64,000 nucleotides of DNA from contig LR746273.1 in the NCBI GenBank assembly GCA_902729315.2, positions 4,379,001-4,443,000 on the forward strand, given 5' to 3'. Both the position numbers and the translations under genes were made by a program. This document shows positions 49,973 to 61,173 of the stretch, piece by piece; positions within the stretch are counted from its first letter, which is position 1; each line of letters starts with the position of its first letter. The notes under the pieces are model-generated. The model was not told the origin of the DNA, made no database searches, and saw only the letters and a list, made by a program, of their open reading frames with translations. Source of the stretch: Spirodela intermedia. Its lineage: Eukaryota; Streptophyta; Magnoliopsida; Alismatales; Araceae.

Positions 49973-50197
49973 CTATCCAAAAGTGGGTTTGCCGAACTGC
50001 TGTCTACTTAGTGGTTAGATGATTTTGTTTCTCATAGTAGGGACATGGAGAAAAAATATTGCACCTATATCCATGAGGAGTACCACCACTGTTAGGGCAA
50101 AAAAGATAGGTATCATCTCGAGTCCGTGGAGCAACAATAGCAAGAGACGAAGGAGTAGAGGTGGTGCCTAAAAAGGAAGAGGAGTCGTTGAGGGTAC
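49973..50197 (-). pseudogene. Copia element 2 gag fragment between LTRs B and C
   Basis: On the minus strand this continues the gag of copia element 2, with His/Cys-containing sequence typical of the zinc-knuckle zone. It is bounded by LTR B on the left and LTR C on the right. Confidence 0.5.
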
Positions 50198-50632
50198 TGA
50201 TAAGTCTTGGTTATCATGAGTTAATAATTAGTAAATAATATAGTTTTAGCCTTAACTCGTGATAAATAGACTTATATTTGTGTTAAAGTGTGAAAAGTGG
50301 TTTTCAGTTGATTAATGTGATTTTTTGGGTAATTATGTGATTTTATACGAATTTATATGATTTTTACAATCTTACTTTTGAGATAAATGAAGAAAAAGAA
50401 ATAAAACTAAAATATTGCAAAATGGGGGGGACCCGCTGGCCAGCCGGGCCCGCAAGCGGGTCGGAAGCTCAGTCGGGGAATAGCCGCGAGTAGGGGCTCG
50501 AGCGGCTTGGACCGATAGGGGCACGTGTGTGCCCACTCCCCTTCCACGTCACCGGTGGCCAGCCGGCTGTGGGGCAAGGAGTGGTCGTACACGCGAGAGA
50601 AGGAACTTTATTGCTTAAAAATGTAACATTAC

Positions 50633-50674
50633 TTTATATTCGCCTGAAAAATCGGCACACAACCGATGTGGGAC
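50633..50674 (-). promoter_or_regulatory. snRNA-type USE and TATA box in LTR C
   Basis: On the minus strand GTCCCACATCG (50674-50664) is an exact match to the plant USE core. TATAAA (50638-50633) follows after 25 nt. The flanking base before the USE is A, so the full RTCCCACATCG form is met apart from the usual first-base register. Confidence 0.55.
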
Positions 50675-50720
50675 TAAACCAGCGTCACACCTTCCTCAGA
50701 AGGGGCGGACAACTGGCGCG

Positions 50721-50731
50721 GGTTCGAATCC
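50721..50731 (+). promoter_or_regulatory. B-box-like sequence GGTTCGAATCC in LTR C
   Basis: This is an exact match to the tRNA-gene internal B box (GGTTCGANTCC). The same 11 bases occur in LTR D (minus strand, 53480-53470) and in the 5' LTR of element F (55815-55825). I find no convincing A box upstream and no complete tRNA fold. Confidence 0.4.
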
Positions 50732-51475
50732 TCCCAGAGTCAAAATTCATATATTTTTATTTGATTATCGCGACTTTCCTGCAGATCGCCGGTGAAGGAT
50801 TAAGCAACCAGAATCGCTGGATCATCGACGAAAATCTCGTCAACGTGATTCACGGAGCATTGCTACTAAAATTGCAGAACGATTCGCGATAAAAGGATCG
50901 CGAATCCATTGAGTAAATCATCTCCGATTGATCGACGAACAAGCCGTCATCGGGAAGAGGACGATCCGCCGGGAGACGAGTCGCCACCTCTTGAGAGCGT
51001 ACCAGATGCGATGAAGAGCCTCCTCTTGCTGCGCGGACCTGAGGATGAAGCTCCCTGACACGCGCCCCACCTCCATCCAGCTCCTCTTCGTCAGGTGACA
51101 GCCGCCGGAGAGCCGCAAAGTCGCCGTTTTTCCGCTCTGCCGAGTGACAGCCGCCGGAGACGACTCGGCGACCCATTTCATTAATTTCTAGACTTCGCGA
51201 GAAGATCTAGAGATTGCCCACGTCGTCTTTGCCCAAGGAGAGCCTTCGAGGCTGTGGACACTACACGACGATCCTCCCGAACGCTCAGGATTCCGGTGCA
51301 TCGCCGACGCATCGCCGTCGCGACGCCGGAACTCTATTTTCGTACTTTCAATTTAATTTACGCTTCATTTAGTGATACTTTGTGTGATTTTAATTTACCA
51401 AACTATACTTCGTTCTATTACGATTCTTCCGGCTTTTACAGATCTTAATTTGATTAATTAAATCGTCTGTAATCG

Positions 51476-51551
51476 CTTACGTAAGAATCGCCAGGCGGAA
51501 CTCTGTTTCCGCCTGATTCGCGTTCGCCGGGCGCCGACGTCATCCTGACGT
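51476..51551. promoter_or_regulatory. Palindromic CTTACGTAAG and tandem ACGT (as-1-like) sites in LTR C
   Basis: CTTACGTAAG is at 51476-51485. Two GACGTC-type sites with ACGT cores at 51537-51540 and 51548-51551 lie 11 bp apart. On the minus strand this reads as two TGACG-like motifs, similar to the as-1 element bound by TGA bZIP factors (12 bp apart in CaMV 35S). Other copies keep the arrangement with base changes. Confidence 0.4.
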
Positions 51552-51848
51552 CCGCACCCTTATTTCCTTTTTTTTTCGTGAATTTTAAATATATTTCCTT
51601 TTCATTTTCTAGTATAAAATTCATAGAAAATCATATTCATTGAGAAAAAATCTGAATAATTACAAAATATTATATTACATCCCTGTGATCGACTTGGGAA
51701 ATTACCACTATTTTTGGAAGTTTTATTGAATTATAATTGATATATTTATTTAGAAATACTTCTAAATATCCAAAAATTCGTATTTTCTAGTTTTATAAAT
51801 TTTAGATTTGCGTGATTTAATATACAACGACTAAGTCACGTCAGGTAC

Positions 51849-52354
51849 CAATAGTGACCCAAAGGGCTGCCAAGAAGATAGAGGCGAGATCAGGCACATG
51901 ATCCCCAAAGAGAATAGACCCTCAAATCTGAGATGTGATGGACGGATGAAGTCCACTGAGATAAACCCCAGCATAAATTTTTGACGATCGCACTAGAGGG
52001 TCAGGAGGTTAGTAGTAGGGGGCTGATAGATATCAACTTCCTAGATGAGGGCCTAGAGGTGACGATAATGAGTCTGAAGAGAGAGATCGCCTTGTTTACA
52101 GAGAAGAGACTCGAAGATCTCCACAACGCGACTGATGTTTGTCCAATTGGCATAGTCTCCATAGTGAGTCACAGGAGACGAGGTGATGTGCACCAGTGGC
52201 TTGGTAATACTAGAATTGATACTCTGAAGCATCCACGTGATGATGACCGAATCAAGCTGTGACCATGTCACATACGAGGGGTCTTGAAGGCCAAGTGGGT
52301 CCTCTAAGAGGTGATGGAGGAGACTATGAGATCTAAAGAAGAGCTCGAAATTAG
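51849..52354 (-). pseudogene. Copia element 2 gag, central part, broken
   Basis: The frame at 52271-52053 (minus) contains TWSQLDSVIITWMLQSI, a typical copia gag segment (the UBN2 domain). The rest runs on toward 51849 with frame breaks. LTR D separates it from its N-terminal part at 54009-54110, and LTR C from its C-terminal part. Confidence 0.7.
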
Positions 52355-52359
52355 ATGCC

Positions 52360-54003
52360 TGACGTGACTTAGTCGTTGTATATTAAATCACACAAATATA
52401 AAATTTATAAAACTAGAAAATACGACTTTTCAGATATTTAGAAGTATTTCTGAACAAATATATCAATTATAATTCAATTAAACTTCCAAAAATAGCGGTA
52501 ATTTTCTATGTCGATCACAAGGATGTAATATAATATCTGGTAATTATTCAGAATTTTTCTCAATGAATACGATTTTCTATGAATTTTATACTAGGAAATA
52601 AAAAGGAAATATATTTAAAATTCACGAAAAAGGGAAATAAGGGCGCGTACGTTAGGATGACGTCAGCGCCCGGCGAACGCGAATCGGGCGAAAACAGAGT
52701 TCCGCCCGACGATTCTGACATAAGCGATTACAGACGATTTAATTAATCAAATTAAGATTTGTAAAAGCCAGAAGAATCGTAATAGAACAAAGTATATTTT
52801 GGTAAATTAAAATCACAAAGAAATATCACTAAATGAAGTGTAAAGTAAGTTTAAAACAGGAAAACAGAGTTCCGGCGTCGCGACGGCGATGCGTCGGCGA
52901 TGCACCGGAATCCTGAGCATTCGGGAGGATCGTCATGCAGTGTCCACGGCCTCGAAGGCTCTCCTTGGGCAAAGACGACGTGGGCAATCTCTAGATCTCC
53001 TTTCGAAGTCTAGAGATCAATAGAATGAGTCGTCGACTCGTCTCCGGCGGCTGTCACCCGGCGGAGCGGAAAAACGGTGACTTTGCAGCTCTCCAGCGGC
53101 TGTCACCTGACGGAGAGGAGCTGGATGGAGGTGGGGCGCATGTCAGGGAGCTTCATCCTCAGGTCCACGCAGCAAGAGGAGGCTCTTCATCGCATCTGGT
53201 ACGCTCTTAGGAGGTGGCGACTCGTCTCCCGGCAGATCGTCCTCTTCTCGACAACGACTTGTTTGTCGATCAATCAGAGATGATTTACTCGATGGATTCG
53301 CGATCGTTTTATCGCGAATCGTTCAACAACTTTAGTAGCAATGCTCCGCGAATCGCGTTGACGAGATTTTCGCCGATGATCCAGCGATTCTGGTTGCTTA
53401 ATCCTTCACCGGCGATCTGCAAGAAAGTCGCGATAATCAGATAAAAATATATGAATTTTGACTCTGGGAGGATTCGAACCCGCGCCGGTTGTCTGCCCCT
53501 TCTGAGGAAGGTGTGACGCGGGTTTAGTCCCACATCGGTTGTGTGCCGATTTTTCAGGCGAATATAAAGTAAGGTTACATTTTTAAGCAACAAAGTTCCT
53601 TCTCTCGCGTGTACGACCACTCTTTGCCCCACAGCCGGCTGGCCACCGGTGACGTGGAAGGGGGAGTGGTGCACACGTGCCCCTATCGATCCAAGCCGCT
53701 CGAGCCCCTGCTCACGGCTACTCCCCGATTGAGCTTCCGACCCGCTTGCGGGCCCAGCTGGCCGGCGGGTCCACCCCATTTTGCAATATTTTAGTTTTAT
53801 TTCTTTTTCTTCATTTATCTCAAAAGTAAGACTGTAAAAATCATATAAATTCGTATAAAATCACATAATTACCCAAAAAATCACATTAATCAACTGAAAA
53901 CTACTTTTCACACTTTAACACAAATATAAGTCTATTTATCACGAGTTAAGGCTAAAACTATATTATTTACTAATTATTAACCCATGATAATGAAGACTTA
54001 TCA
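52360..54003 (-). mobile_element. Solo LTR D of the TGATAAGTC family (short type)
   Basis: On the minus strand it runs from TGATAAGTCTTCATTATC to AAGTCACGTCA, 1644 bp. It has a perfect duplication ATGCC (52355-52359 and 54004-54008). It sits in the N-terminal gag of copia element 2, and the coding frame of gag resumes on the other side when the LTR and one duplication are skipped. Confidence 0.95.
53527..53568 (+). promoter_or_regulatory. snRNA-type USE and TATA box in LTR D
   Basis: GTCCCACATCG (53527-53537, exact core) and TATAAA (53563-53568) are 25 nt apart. A seven-base inverted pair (ACCACTC at 53616-53622 and GAGTGGT at 53664-53670) and T-runs from about 53780 follow downstream. Confidence 0.55.
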
Positions 54004-54008
54004 ATGCC

Positions 54009-54704
54009 CATAACGCATAATTGTGGTCGTTGAAGATATACGCTGGCCAAGTAAGTTACAGCGTGATGGAGTGGCAAGCTAGAGGAACTACTAGAGAAGG
54101 GAGAACACCAACCGAAAGAAGCTCAAAGCGCTCGAAGGAAGGTGACGGAGGGGGGTGAGATGAGCCCATGAGGCCAGTGGGTCTGGGTCAGAGGGGTAGG
54201 TGGTGGGGTGAGCAGGTCAAAGACCGACAAGCCAATTCAGAGGGCCCAACAAAGCTGGTTGGGGCTAAGTGGGCCACACTAGGCCTACGGGTCTGGCTAG
54301 GCTGGTCCCAAGTGGGCAAGCCTAGAAGAAAATTGCCAACTGGCTCGCTGGGAGATAGGCAAAACCCTAGCTACCATGGCTGGATGGAAAACAGCTCCCG
54401 CGACAATGATGGCAAGGGATGGGGTGCGACAACAAGGGAGTGACGTCAAGGGTGCAATGGCAAGGAGGGACCTCAATGGCAGCGGCAATGCCCTCGGCAC
54501 CTTAGAGTGATTGCGCCTATGATGGCACAACAATGAGGGCACAATGGTGAGGATGGGCCTTGATGGTGATGGTGACAATTGAGATGTCGAAGAAGAGGAG
54601 GAGAGCAATGACACTACTAAAGGGCGATGGTGGTGAGGAGGGTGGTGCCAAAAGGAGAAGGAAAGCGACGGTAGAAATAACGATGCTAGAAGAGAAAAGA
54701 GCGG
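54009..54704. other. Copia element 2 gag start, then unassigned sequence
   Basis: About 54009-54110 continues the copia gag N-terminus on the minus strand (the segment FNDHNYALW is the usual start of copia gag). From 54111 to 54704 I see G-rich, partly repetitive DNA with no recognisable gene or LTR. It may be the leader of copia element 2 or older host DNA. Confidence 0.45.
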
Positions 54705-55294
54705 TGATAAGTCTTCATTATCATGAGATAATAATTAGTAAATAATATAGTTTTAGCCTTAACTCATGATAAATAGAATTATATTTGTGTTAAAGTGTGA
54801 AAAGTGGTTTTCAGTTGATTAACATAAATTTTTAGGTAATTATGTGATTTTATACGAATTTATATGATTTTTATAGTTTTATTTTTAAGATAAATGAAGA
54901 AAAATAAATAAAAATAAAAATATAGCAAAATGGGTAGGACCCATCAGCCAGCCGAGCCCACAAGTAGGTCGGAAGCTTAATCGGGGAAGAGCCATGAGCA
55001 AGGGCTCGAGCAGCTAGGACCGATAGGGGCACATGTGCGCCACTCCCCTTCCACATCACTAGTGGCCAGTCGTCTGTGGGACAAGGAGTGGCCATACACA
55101 CAAGAGAAAATGACTTGTTTGCAAATGTAATATTACTACATATTTGCATGAAACTTCAGCGCACAAGTGATGTGAGACTAAACTTGCATCACACCTTCCT
55201 TTAAAAACCTTCAATGATTTTAATACCTACAATACCCCTTATTTATAATAGAGATATATCATGATGACGTCATTTGATAAGAGCATTAGAGTAC

Positions 55295-56933
55295 TGATAA
55301 GTCTTCATTATCATGAGTTAATAATTAGTAAATAATATAGTTTTAGCCTTAAATCATGATAAATAGACTTATATTTATGTTAAAGTGTGAAAAATGGTTT
55401 TCAATTGATTAACGTGAATTTTTGGGTAATTATGTGATTTTATACGAATTTATATGATTTTTACAGTCTTACTTTTGAGATAAATGAAGAAAAGGAAATA
55501 AAAATAAAAATAAAACAAAATGGGAGGGACCTGCCGACCAGCCGGGCCTGCAAGCGGGTCGGAAGCACAGTCAGGGAGTAGTCAGGAGCAGGGGCTTGAG
55601 CGGTTTGGACCGATAGGGGCACGTGTGCGCCACCCCCCTTCCACGTCACCGGTGGCCAGCCGACTATAGGGCAAGGAGTGGTCGTACACACGCGAGAAAG
55701 GGACTTGATCGAAAATGTAATATTACTATATATTCACCAGACACTTTGCCGCACAAGTGATGTGGGGCTAAACCCGCGTCACACCTTCCCTAGAAAGGGC
55801 AGGCAATTGGCACGGGTTCGAATCCTCCTAGAGCCAAAATTCATATTTTTTATTTGATTATCACGACTTTCCTACAGATCGTCGGTGAAGGATTAAGCAA
55901 CCAAAATCGCTGGATCATCGACAAAAATCTCGTCAACACGATTCACAGAGCATTGTTACTAAAATTGTTGAACAATTCGCGATAAAAGGATCGCAAATCC
56001 ATCGAGTAAAGCATCTCCGATTGATCGACGAACAAGCCATCATCAAGAAGAGGACGATCCGCCAGGAGACGAGTCGCCACCTCCTAAGAGTGTATCGGAT
56101 ACGATGAAGAGTCTCATCTTGCTGCGCGGACCTGAGGATGAAGCTCCCTAACACGCACCCCACCTCCATCCAACTCCTCTCCGTCAGGTGATAGCCACCA
56201 AAGAGCCACAAAGTCGCCATCTTTCCGCTTTGTCGGGTGACAACCGCTAGAGACGATTCGACGACCTATTTCATTGATCTCTAGACTTCGCAAGGAGATC
56301 TAAAGATTGCCCATGTCATCTTTGTCCAAGGAGAGCCTTTGAGATTGTAGACACTACACGACGATCCTCCTGAACGCTCAGGATTCCAGTGCATCGTCAA
56401 CACATCACCGCCACGACGCTGGAACTCTATTTTTTGACTTTCAACTTACTTTCCGCTTTATTTAGTGATAATTTGTGTGATTTAAATTTACCAAGATATA
56501 CTTCATTCCATTACGATTCTTCCGGTTTTTACAGATCTTAATTTGATCAATTAAATCGTTTGTAATCGCTTACATAAGAATCACCGGGCGGAACTCTGTT
56601 TCCGCCCGATTCGCATTCGCCGGGCGCTAACGTCATCCTAACGTCCGCACCCTTATTTCTCTTTTTCGTGAATTTTAAATATATTTCTTTTTCATTTCTT
56701 AGTATAAAATTCATAGAAAATAGTATTCTTTAAGGAAAATTCAAAATAGTTACTAGATATTATATTACATCCTTGTGATTGACCTAGAAAATTATTGCTA
56801 TTTTTGTATTTTTTATTGAATTATACTTGATATATTTGTTTAGAAATACTTCTAAATATTTAAAAATTCATATTTTCTAGTTTTATAAATTTTAAATTTA
56901 CGTGATTTACTATATAACAACTAAGTCACGTCA
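55295..56933 (+). repeat. 5' LTR of element F (short type, 1639 bp)
   Basis: It starts TGATAAGTCTTC and ends AAGTCACGTCA. It aligns along its length with solo LTRs C and D and lacks the 125-bp module. The internal region starts directly after it. Confidence 0.93.
55726..55768 (-). promoter_or_regulatory. snRNA-type USE and TATA box in the 5' LTR of F
   Basis: On the minus strand GCCCCACATCA (55768-55758) and TATATAG (55732-55726) are again 25 nt apart. The USE has two changes from the consensus core, both transitions. Confidence 0.4.
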
Positions 56934-56938
56934 AATTT

Positions 56939-56956
56939 TGACACCGTTGCCGAAGA
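56939..56956 (+). other. Primer binding site for tRNA-Asp (decayed)
   Basis: The sequence TGACACCGTTGCCGAAGA follows the LTR after five bases. The complement of the 3' end of plant tRNA-Asp(GUC) is TGGCGCCGTTGCCGGGGA. The four differences are all G to A. tRNA-Asp sites are known in Athila/Tat-like plant gypsy elements. Confidence 0.8.
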
Positions 56957-57147
56957 TGTATTGCATAATATTTAGTATTTTTCTATTTTTCTCTTAGAGT
57001 ACACAAAAAAGTTTAACTCTTGCTTTATTTTCTTTTTGCCGATTTTTTTTTTTAAAAAAGGGAACGAAGAGAAGCAAGGCAAGGACTGGAACATACTAAA
57101 GGAGGGTAATAATTACTAAAGTTTTTCCTCAAATTTATTGATTTTTT

Positions 57148-57984
57148 ATGCATGGTAGAAGATCTTTGCATCCAAGGCTAGAAAATCCTTTTATTATTTC
57201 ATTCAAAACTAAAAATCCGAAAGAAAAATTAATTTTGATGGATCCTGAAGGAAGTATAAGTCAAGCTGTTAATCTCAAATATTAAAGTCCCATTAGCACC
57301 CACTGTTAAATTCAAAATAAATCTAAGAATTTTTCAAATACTCCTTAATTTTCATGGATTGACTTTAGAAGAACCTCATCAGCACTTAGAAAAATTTCAT
57401 ATGGTTTGTGATTTAGTTAATCTCTCTCAAGTTACACCAGAAATTATTAAGATGAAATTATTTCCTCATACACTTTGGGACAAAACTAGTCATTGGCTAT
57501 CCACAGTAGATAGAGAATTAACTAGTTAGAAGACATAGAATATGCCTTTCTTCGAAAATTTTATCCCTTAGGAAAAACTCAAAATAGGAGAAAATATATA
57601 TGGAGTTTTTCTTAAAAACTAGGAGAAACTTTGCATGAGACATGGAAAAATTTCAAATATTTACTTAGAATGTGTCCGCATCATACTATACCCAAGTGAC
57701 AGCTCAATAAAATTTTTTATGATGAATTATTAGAACAACATAGAAATATGATTGATTCTATATGTGGAGGAATTTTTATGGAGAAAATCTTTGATGAGAT
57801 TTACAGTCTTTATGAGAATTTAAGTGAAAATTCTAGAGATCAAGCCTCTTTTAAATTATATCAAAAAGATATAAAGAAAGGAATTTACGAATTACATCAT
57901 GATGATGATTTTAAATTAAGAAATGAGGTTAATCAGATTAATCAAATATTAGAAAAACTTGATTACTTATTGAGAATATTATAA
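57148..57984 (+). pseudogene. Retrotransposon gag (Retrotrans_gag type), broken
   Basis: An ATG at 57148 opens a frame that soon stops near 57286. The gag domain continues in another frame with blocks typical of plant gypsy gag: a KLFPHTL-like stretch, LRKFYPL, ETLHETWKNFKYLL and CPHH. It ends with an open piece at 57748-57984. At least one frameshift and several stops are present. Gag would form the virus-like particle. This copy cannot make a complete protein. Confidence 0.75.
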
Positions 57985-58001
57985 AGCCTCCTAACCTTCA
58001 A

Positions 58002-59528
58002 TTGAATGCATATAGTGTTTATCCTATGTATGGTGAAAATGATCATTTCGAATTTCAATATCATCTTAGGCAAGAACAAGTGCATGTACCTCACAATTTT
58101 AGTAAAAATAGGGAATATTTTTCTAATTCTTATAATCCTAATTGGGGGAATAATTTTTCGTGGAGAAACCCAAATAATATTCAAAATCCAGAAGCACTTA
58201 GAACAAATTTAAAATTTGAATTTCGTCCAAAACAGGAACACAGATTTCAAAAAAATTAGTCCTCTCAAATCCAACATGATGCTATGGAAATGATGCAGCA
58301 AATGAGCCAAATGATGTAATAAACTATGAATCAAATGATGTTGCACCAAAAACAAATTATAGAGGCTTTTGAGAATAGGAGAGAAGAGGGACAGCCACCC
58401 AATCAGCCCATAGAAAATTCAGGAAGCTGTCCAACAATAGGATTTCAGCAAGGAGAGTCTAGCTGGATAAATTTAAAAAAAAATCCACAAAATGAAAATG
58501 TTAGGACAGTGAATACATTGAGTGAGAATATTTTATCTGATCATTATTTTCAATTATTGGAAGAAATCGATGAGCCATTAGAAGTAAATGAGAATATTAA
58601 CATTGAAAATATAGTAGCAGAAAATTTGAATAAAATTATTTATTGCTCACAATTAATGAACGAATATAGTGAGGATGATGAAAAGAAAGAGCCCTTAGAT
58701 GAAGAAACAACAGTTGATCATGGAAAAATCATCTAAATTTTAGTAGAAGGGAGTAAGGACAGAAATGAAGAAAAACATATTTCAAGTGAGGAAAAATCAA
58801 TTGATTTGGGAGATGTAGGAGATGAAATTAATAAATCTAATCATAATTTTACAGCCATGGATGTCGATAGTAAGGATGATGATGTATATCATATACCAAA
58901 ATTAGAAGATAGCTCTTGGGAAGATGAAGAATTTGATGAGTTGAGAAACAAAAAGGTAGAAAAAGAGTTGATTCAACTAATAGAGAGAAACAAAAATAAT
59001 GAATATGAATATAGAGATAATTTTGTAGGAGAAAATTTGAATTTTACTGAATTCATTAAGTCTGAGATTAAAGAAGACAATCCTTCCATCCTTCAAAACC
59101 CATAGCTCATTAGAATTCTTTCTAAGCTTGAAATATTTCACTCCTCGCAAATTGAACAAATATGTATGGAAGATAAAATGGAGTAGAGGAAGATTATGCA
59201 GATAAAATAACACATTAAGAAATAGGTGAGTGGAAGAATTAGAGATATCAATTTAGATGAAAAAATTCTAGATTAGGTAAGAGCTAATTTGAAAATTATA
59301 TGGCTTGATCACATTTTATGATCTATTAATAGAAAGTATTTCTTAATGAATGAGAGCCTTACAAAACAAGATAGAAATGAGGAAAGATTCTTTTCAAAAT
59401 GGAAATATTATTTTTGGGAAAATTTTGTTAATTTTTATTTTGTTTTGGCTGAAAGTATGTCAAGGTATATATATGAAGTATATGAATTTATGCTAAATCT
59501 GAAAAAGAATATCATGAAACTTACTTGA
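58002..59528 (+). pseudogene. Acidic extension behind gag in element F, interrupted by stops
   Basis: Four open pieces in the same frame (58002-58259, 58326-58736, 58806-59105, 59346-59528) are separated by single stops or short gaps. The first piece has NSYNPNWGNN, as in the Asn/Pro/Trp-rich part behind gag of Athila-like elements. The next pieces are very rich in Glu, Asp and Asn with no recognised enzyme domain. I see no protease or polymerase motif. It is probably the linker that normally leads into pol, with pol deleted. Confidence 0.55.
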
Positions 59529-61173
59529 GATACAAATATATTTTAATGGCCATAGATCATCTTATATGATCAAAGAGCTGTCCAGTTGAAGACATTAAAT
59601 GCAGCGCTACATGGGAGGCAACCCATGGTTTTTATTTCATTTTGTTTGATTTTTTTTAAGCTCTATTTTTCTTAGAATTTTGCAATACTTGTTTCTGTAT
59701 TTGTTTTTCTGAAAAAGTGTAGGAGGAGGAGTGTAAGATGAAGTGAAAAATTAAAAATGAGGTTGAGGTGATGTCTTTCTGAGCTTTATCATTTATGACA
59801 ATATTTTTAATGCTTAACTTTGCATATATGCATGCTTCACTTGAAAATTATATTTTCTGTATATTTTGTTTCAATTTTCTGTGTGAGGACAATGTCATTT
59901 TTAAGTTGGGGGGTGAAGTATTAATTATTAATTTATACTGTAGGACGATTTAGAACGTGTTTGCATTTTATTTGTATTTTTTTCATGCTCACATAGAACA
60001 GCAACTAAAAAAATAAAAATAAAATAAAATTTAGAAAACTACAACATTTATTTTCTCATTTTCTATTAGGAACAACAGACTATCAAAAACAACAGACAAA
60101 AAATAGCCTGAAATTTGAAATTCTAGAGACCCTTTTCTCACATTTCAATCCTCTAGACATATATTACTGAAATTCGAAATTACAACTATAAAGAAGATAG
60201 TTTTGATTTATTTTTGACAAATTTATTGTTGCTAAAAATAGAACTGAAAATAGAAAACAGAACTATCAGAACTATCTAATTTATAAATTTCTTACATCAT
60301 ATTGCATGCACAAAAAATTAAATCAATTATATTGATTGATATCAAAAGATACTAGGAAGATTATTATTGAGTCAAAAGAATGATCTAGTAGCATGAAATG
60401 TTAGAATACTCCTTAGATACATGATAGATAACATGAATTTGATTTTACAAATTTTCACTTCATGATCTTGATGGATAGTATTTACTTGATGTAAAAATTT
60501 GATTGATCATTTGAGTTTAATGGAGATTTTGCACCCTGATCTATAGGACTTGTGAGGAGAAATCACTTATTTCGAAAAAAAAAAGAGAGAGCAATGTGAA
60601 AAATCTAGAAATGAAGAGTACACATGGAGGGTGTGAGACATCATTCTCATTGTCGAAAATCGTACATAGAAAAACACTTGCTACAAAATAAGTAGATAAA
60701 GTGAAAGCCTTGAAAAGGAAGAGTACATGGAGGGTGTGAGACATCATTTTCATTGTTGAAATTTTTCTACAAGAAAAACTACTTATTCACTATATATATA
60801 TATATAAAAAAAAGAGAAGGAAGAAATATAGTGCAAACTTCAAAAATCAAGTCATGGAAAAAGAAAAATGTAGGATCAATATTATTCTTAGATGAGTATT
60901 GATAATTAAAACATCTTGTAAATATATCTATGAGTGAAGAAGTGATAAAGATGTGAATTGAAGAAGTGAAGTCTAGATTGTTATTCCAAGGAGTGCGTAA
61001 ACATTTAAGTGCTTGACATCATTCTTAAATACTTGATATAAGAATCTAAAGTGTCTAAAGGTGCATCATTTCTAATTGTATTTTTATGTATTGAAATATG
61101 ATGTTTGAGATTTATAAATTTTTATTTTCGTAATTCCATTGCGAAGGGACTAGCAATGATTTAAGTTGGAGGG
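59529..61173 (+). other. Non-coding 3' part of element F with two purine tracts
   Basis: Near 59574-59620 the sequence keeps the GGGAGGCAACCC motif found where pol normally ends in related gypsy elements. AAGTTGGGGGGTGAAG at 59903-59918 and TTAAGTTGGAGGGTG at 61161-61175 are purine-rich tracts of nearly the same form. The stretch between is AT-rich and I see no gene. The second tract adjoins the vestigial 3' LTR and is the likely functional polypurine tract. Confidence 0.55.

Larger units (their letters stand above)
50198..51843 (+). mobile_element. Solo LTR C of the TGATAAGTC family (short type)
   Basis: It runs from TGATAAGTCTTGGTTATC to AAGTCACGTCA, 1646 bp, on the plus strand. It is flanked by a perfect duplication GGTAC (50193-50197 and 51844-51848). 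It lies inside the gag of copia element 2, in the opposite orientation to its host. Most CpG sites are intact, which points to a recent insertion. Confidence 0.95.
44849..54110 (-). mobile_element. Degenerate Ty1/copia retrotransposon 2 with three nested solo LTRs
   Basis: On the minus strand the order from right to left is gag N-terminus (54110-54009 and 52354-51849), gag zinc-knuckle region (50197-49973), protease (about 48125-47880), integrase (about 47800-46950), reverse transcriptase (about 46500-45400), RNase H (about 45260-45003), polypurine tract and a 149-bp 3' LTR (44997-44849). Solo LTRs D, C and B sit inside the gag and protease parts. Stops and frameshifts occur throughout, and no 5' LTR was recognised. 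The element is dead. Confidence 0.8.

Noticed and set aside
50700-50740. A complete tRNA gene inside the LTR
   Set aside because: Only the B box and a weak T-arm can be seen. There is no A box, anticodon arm or acceptor pairing.
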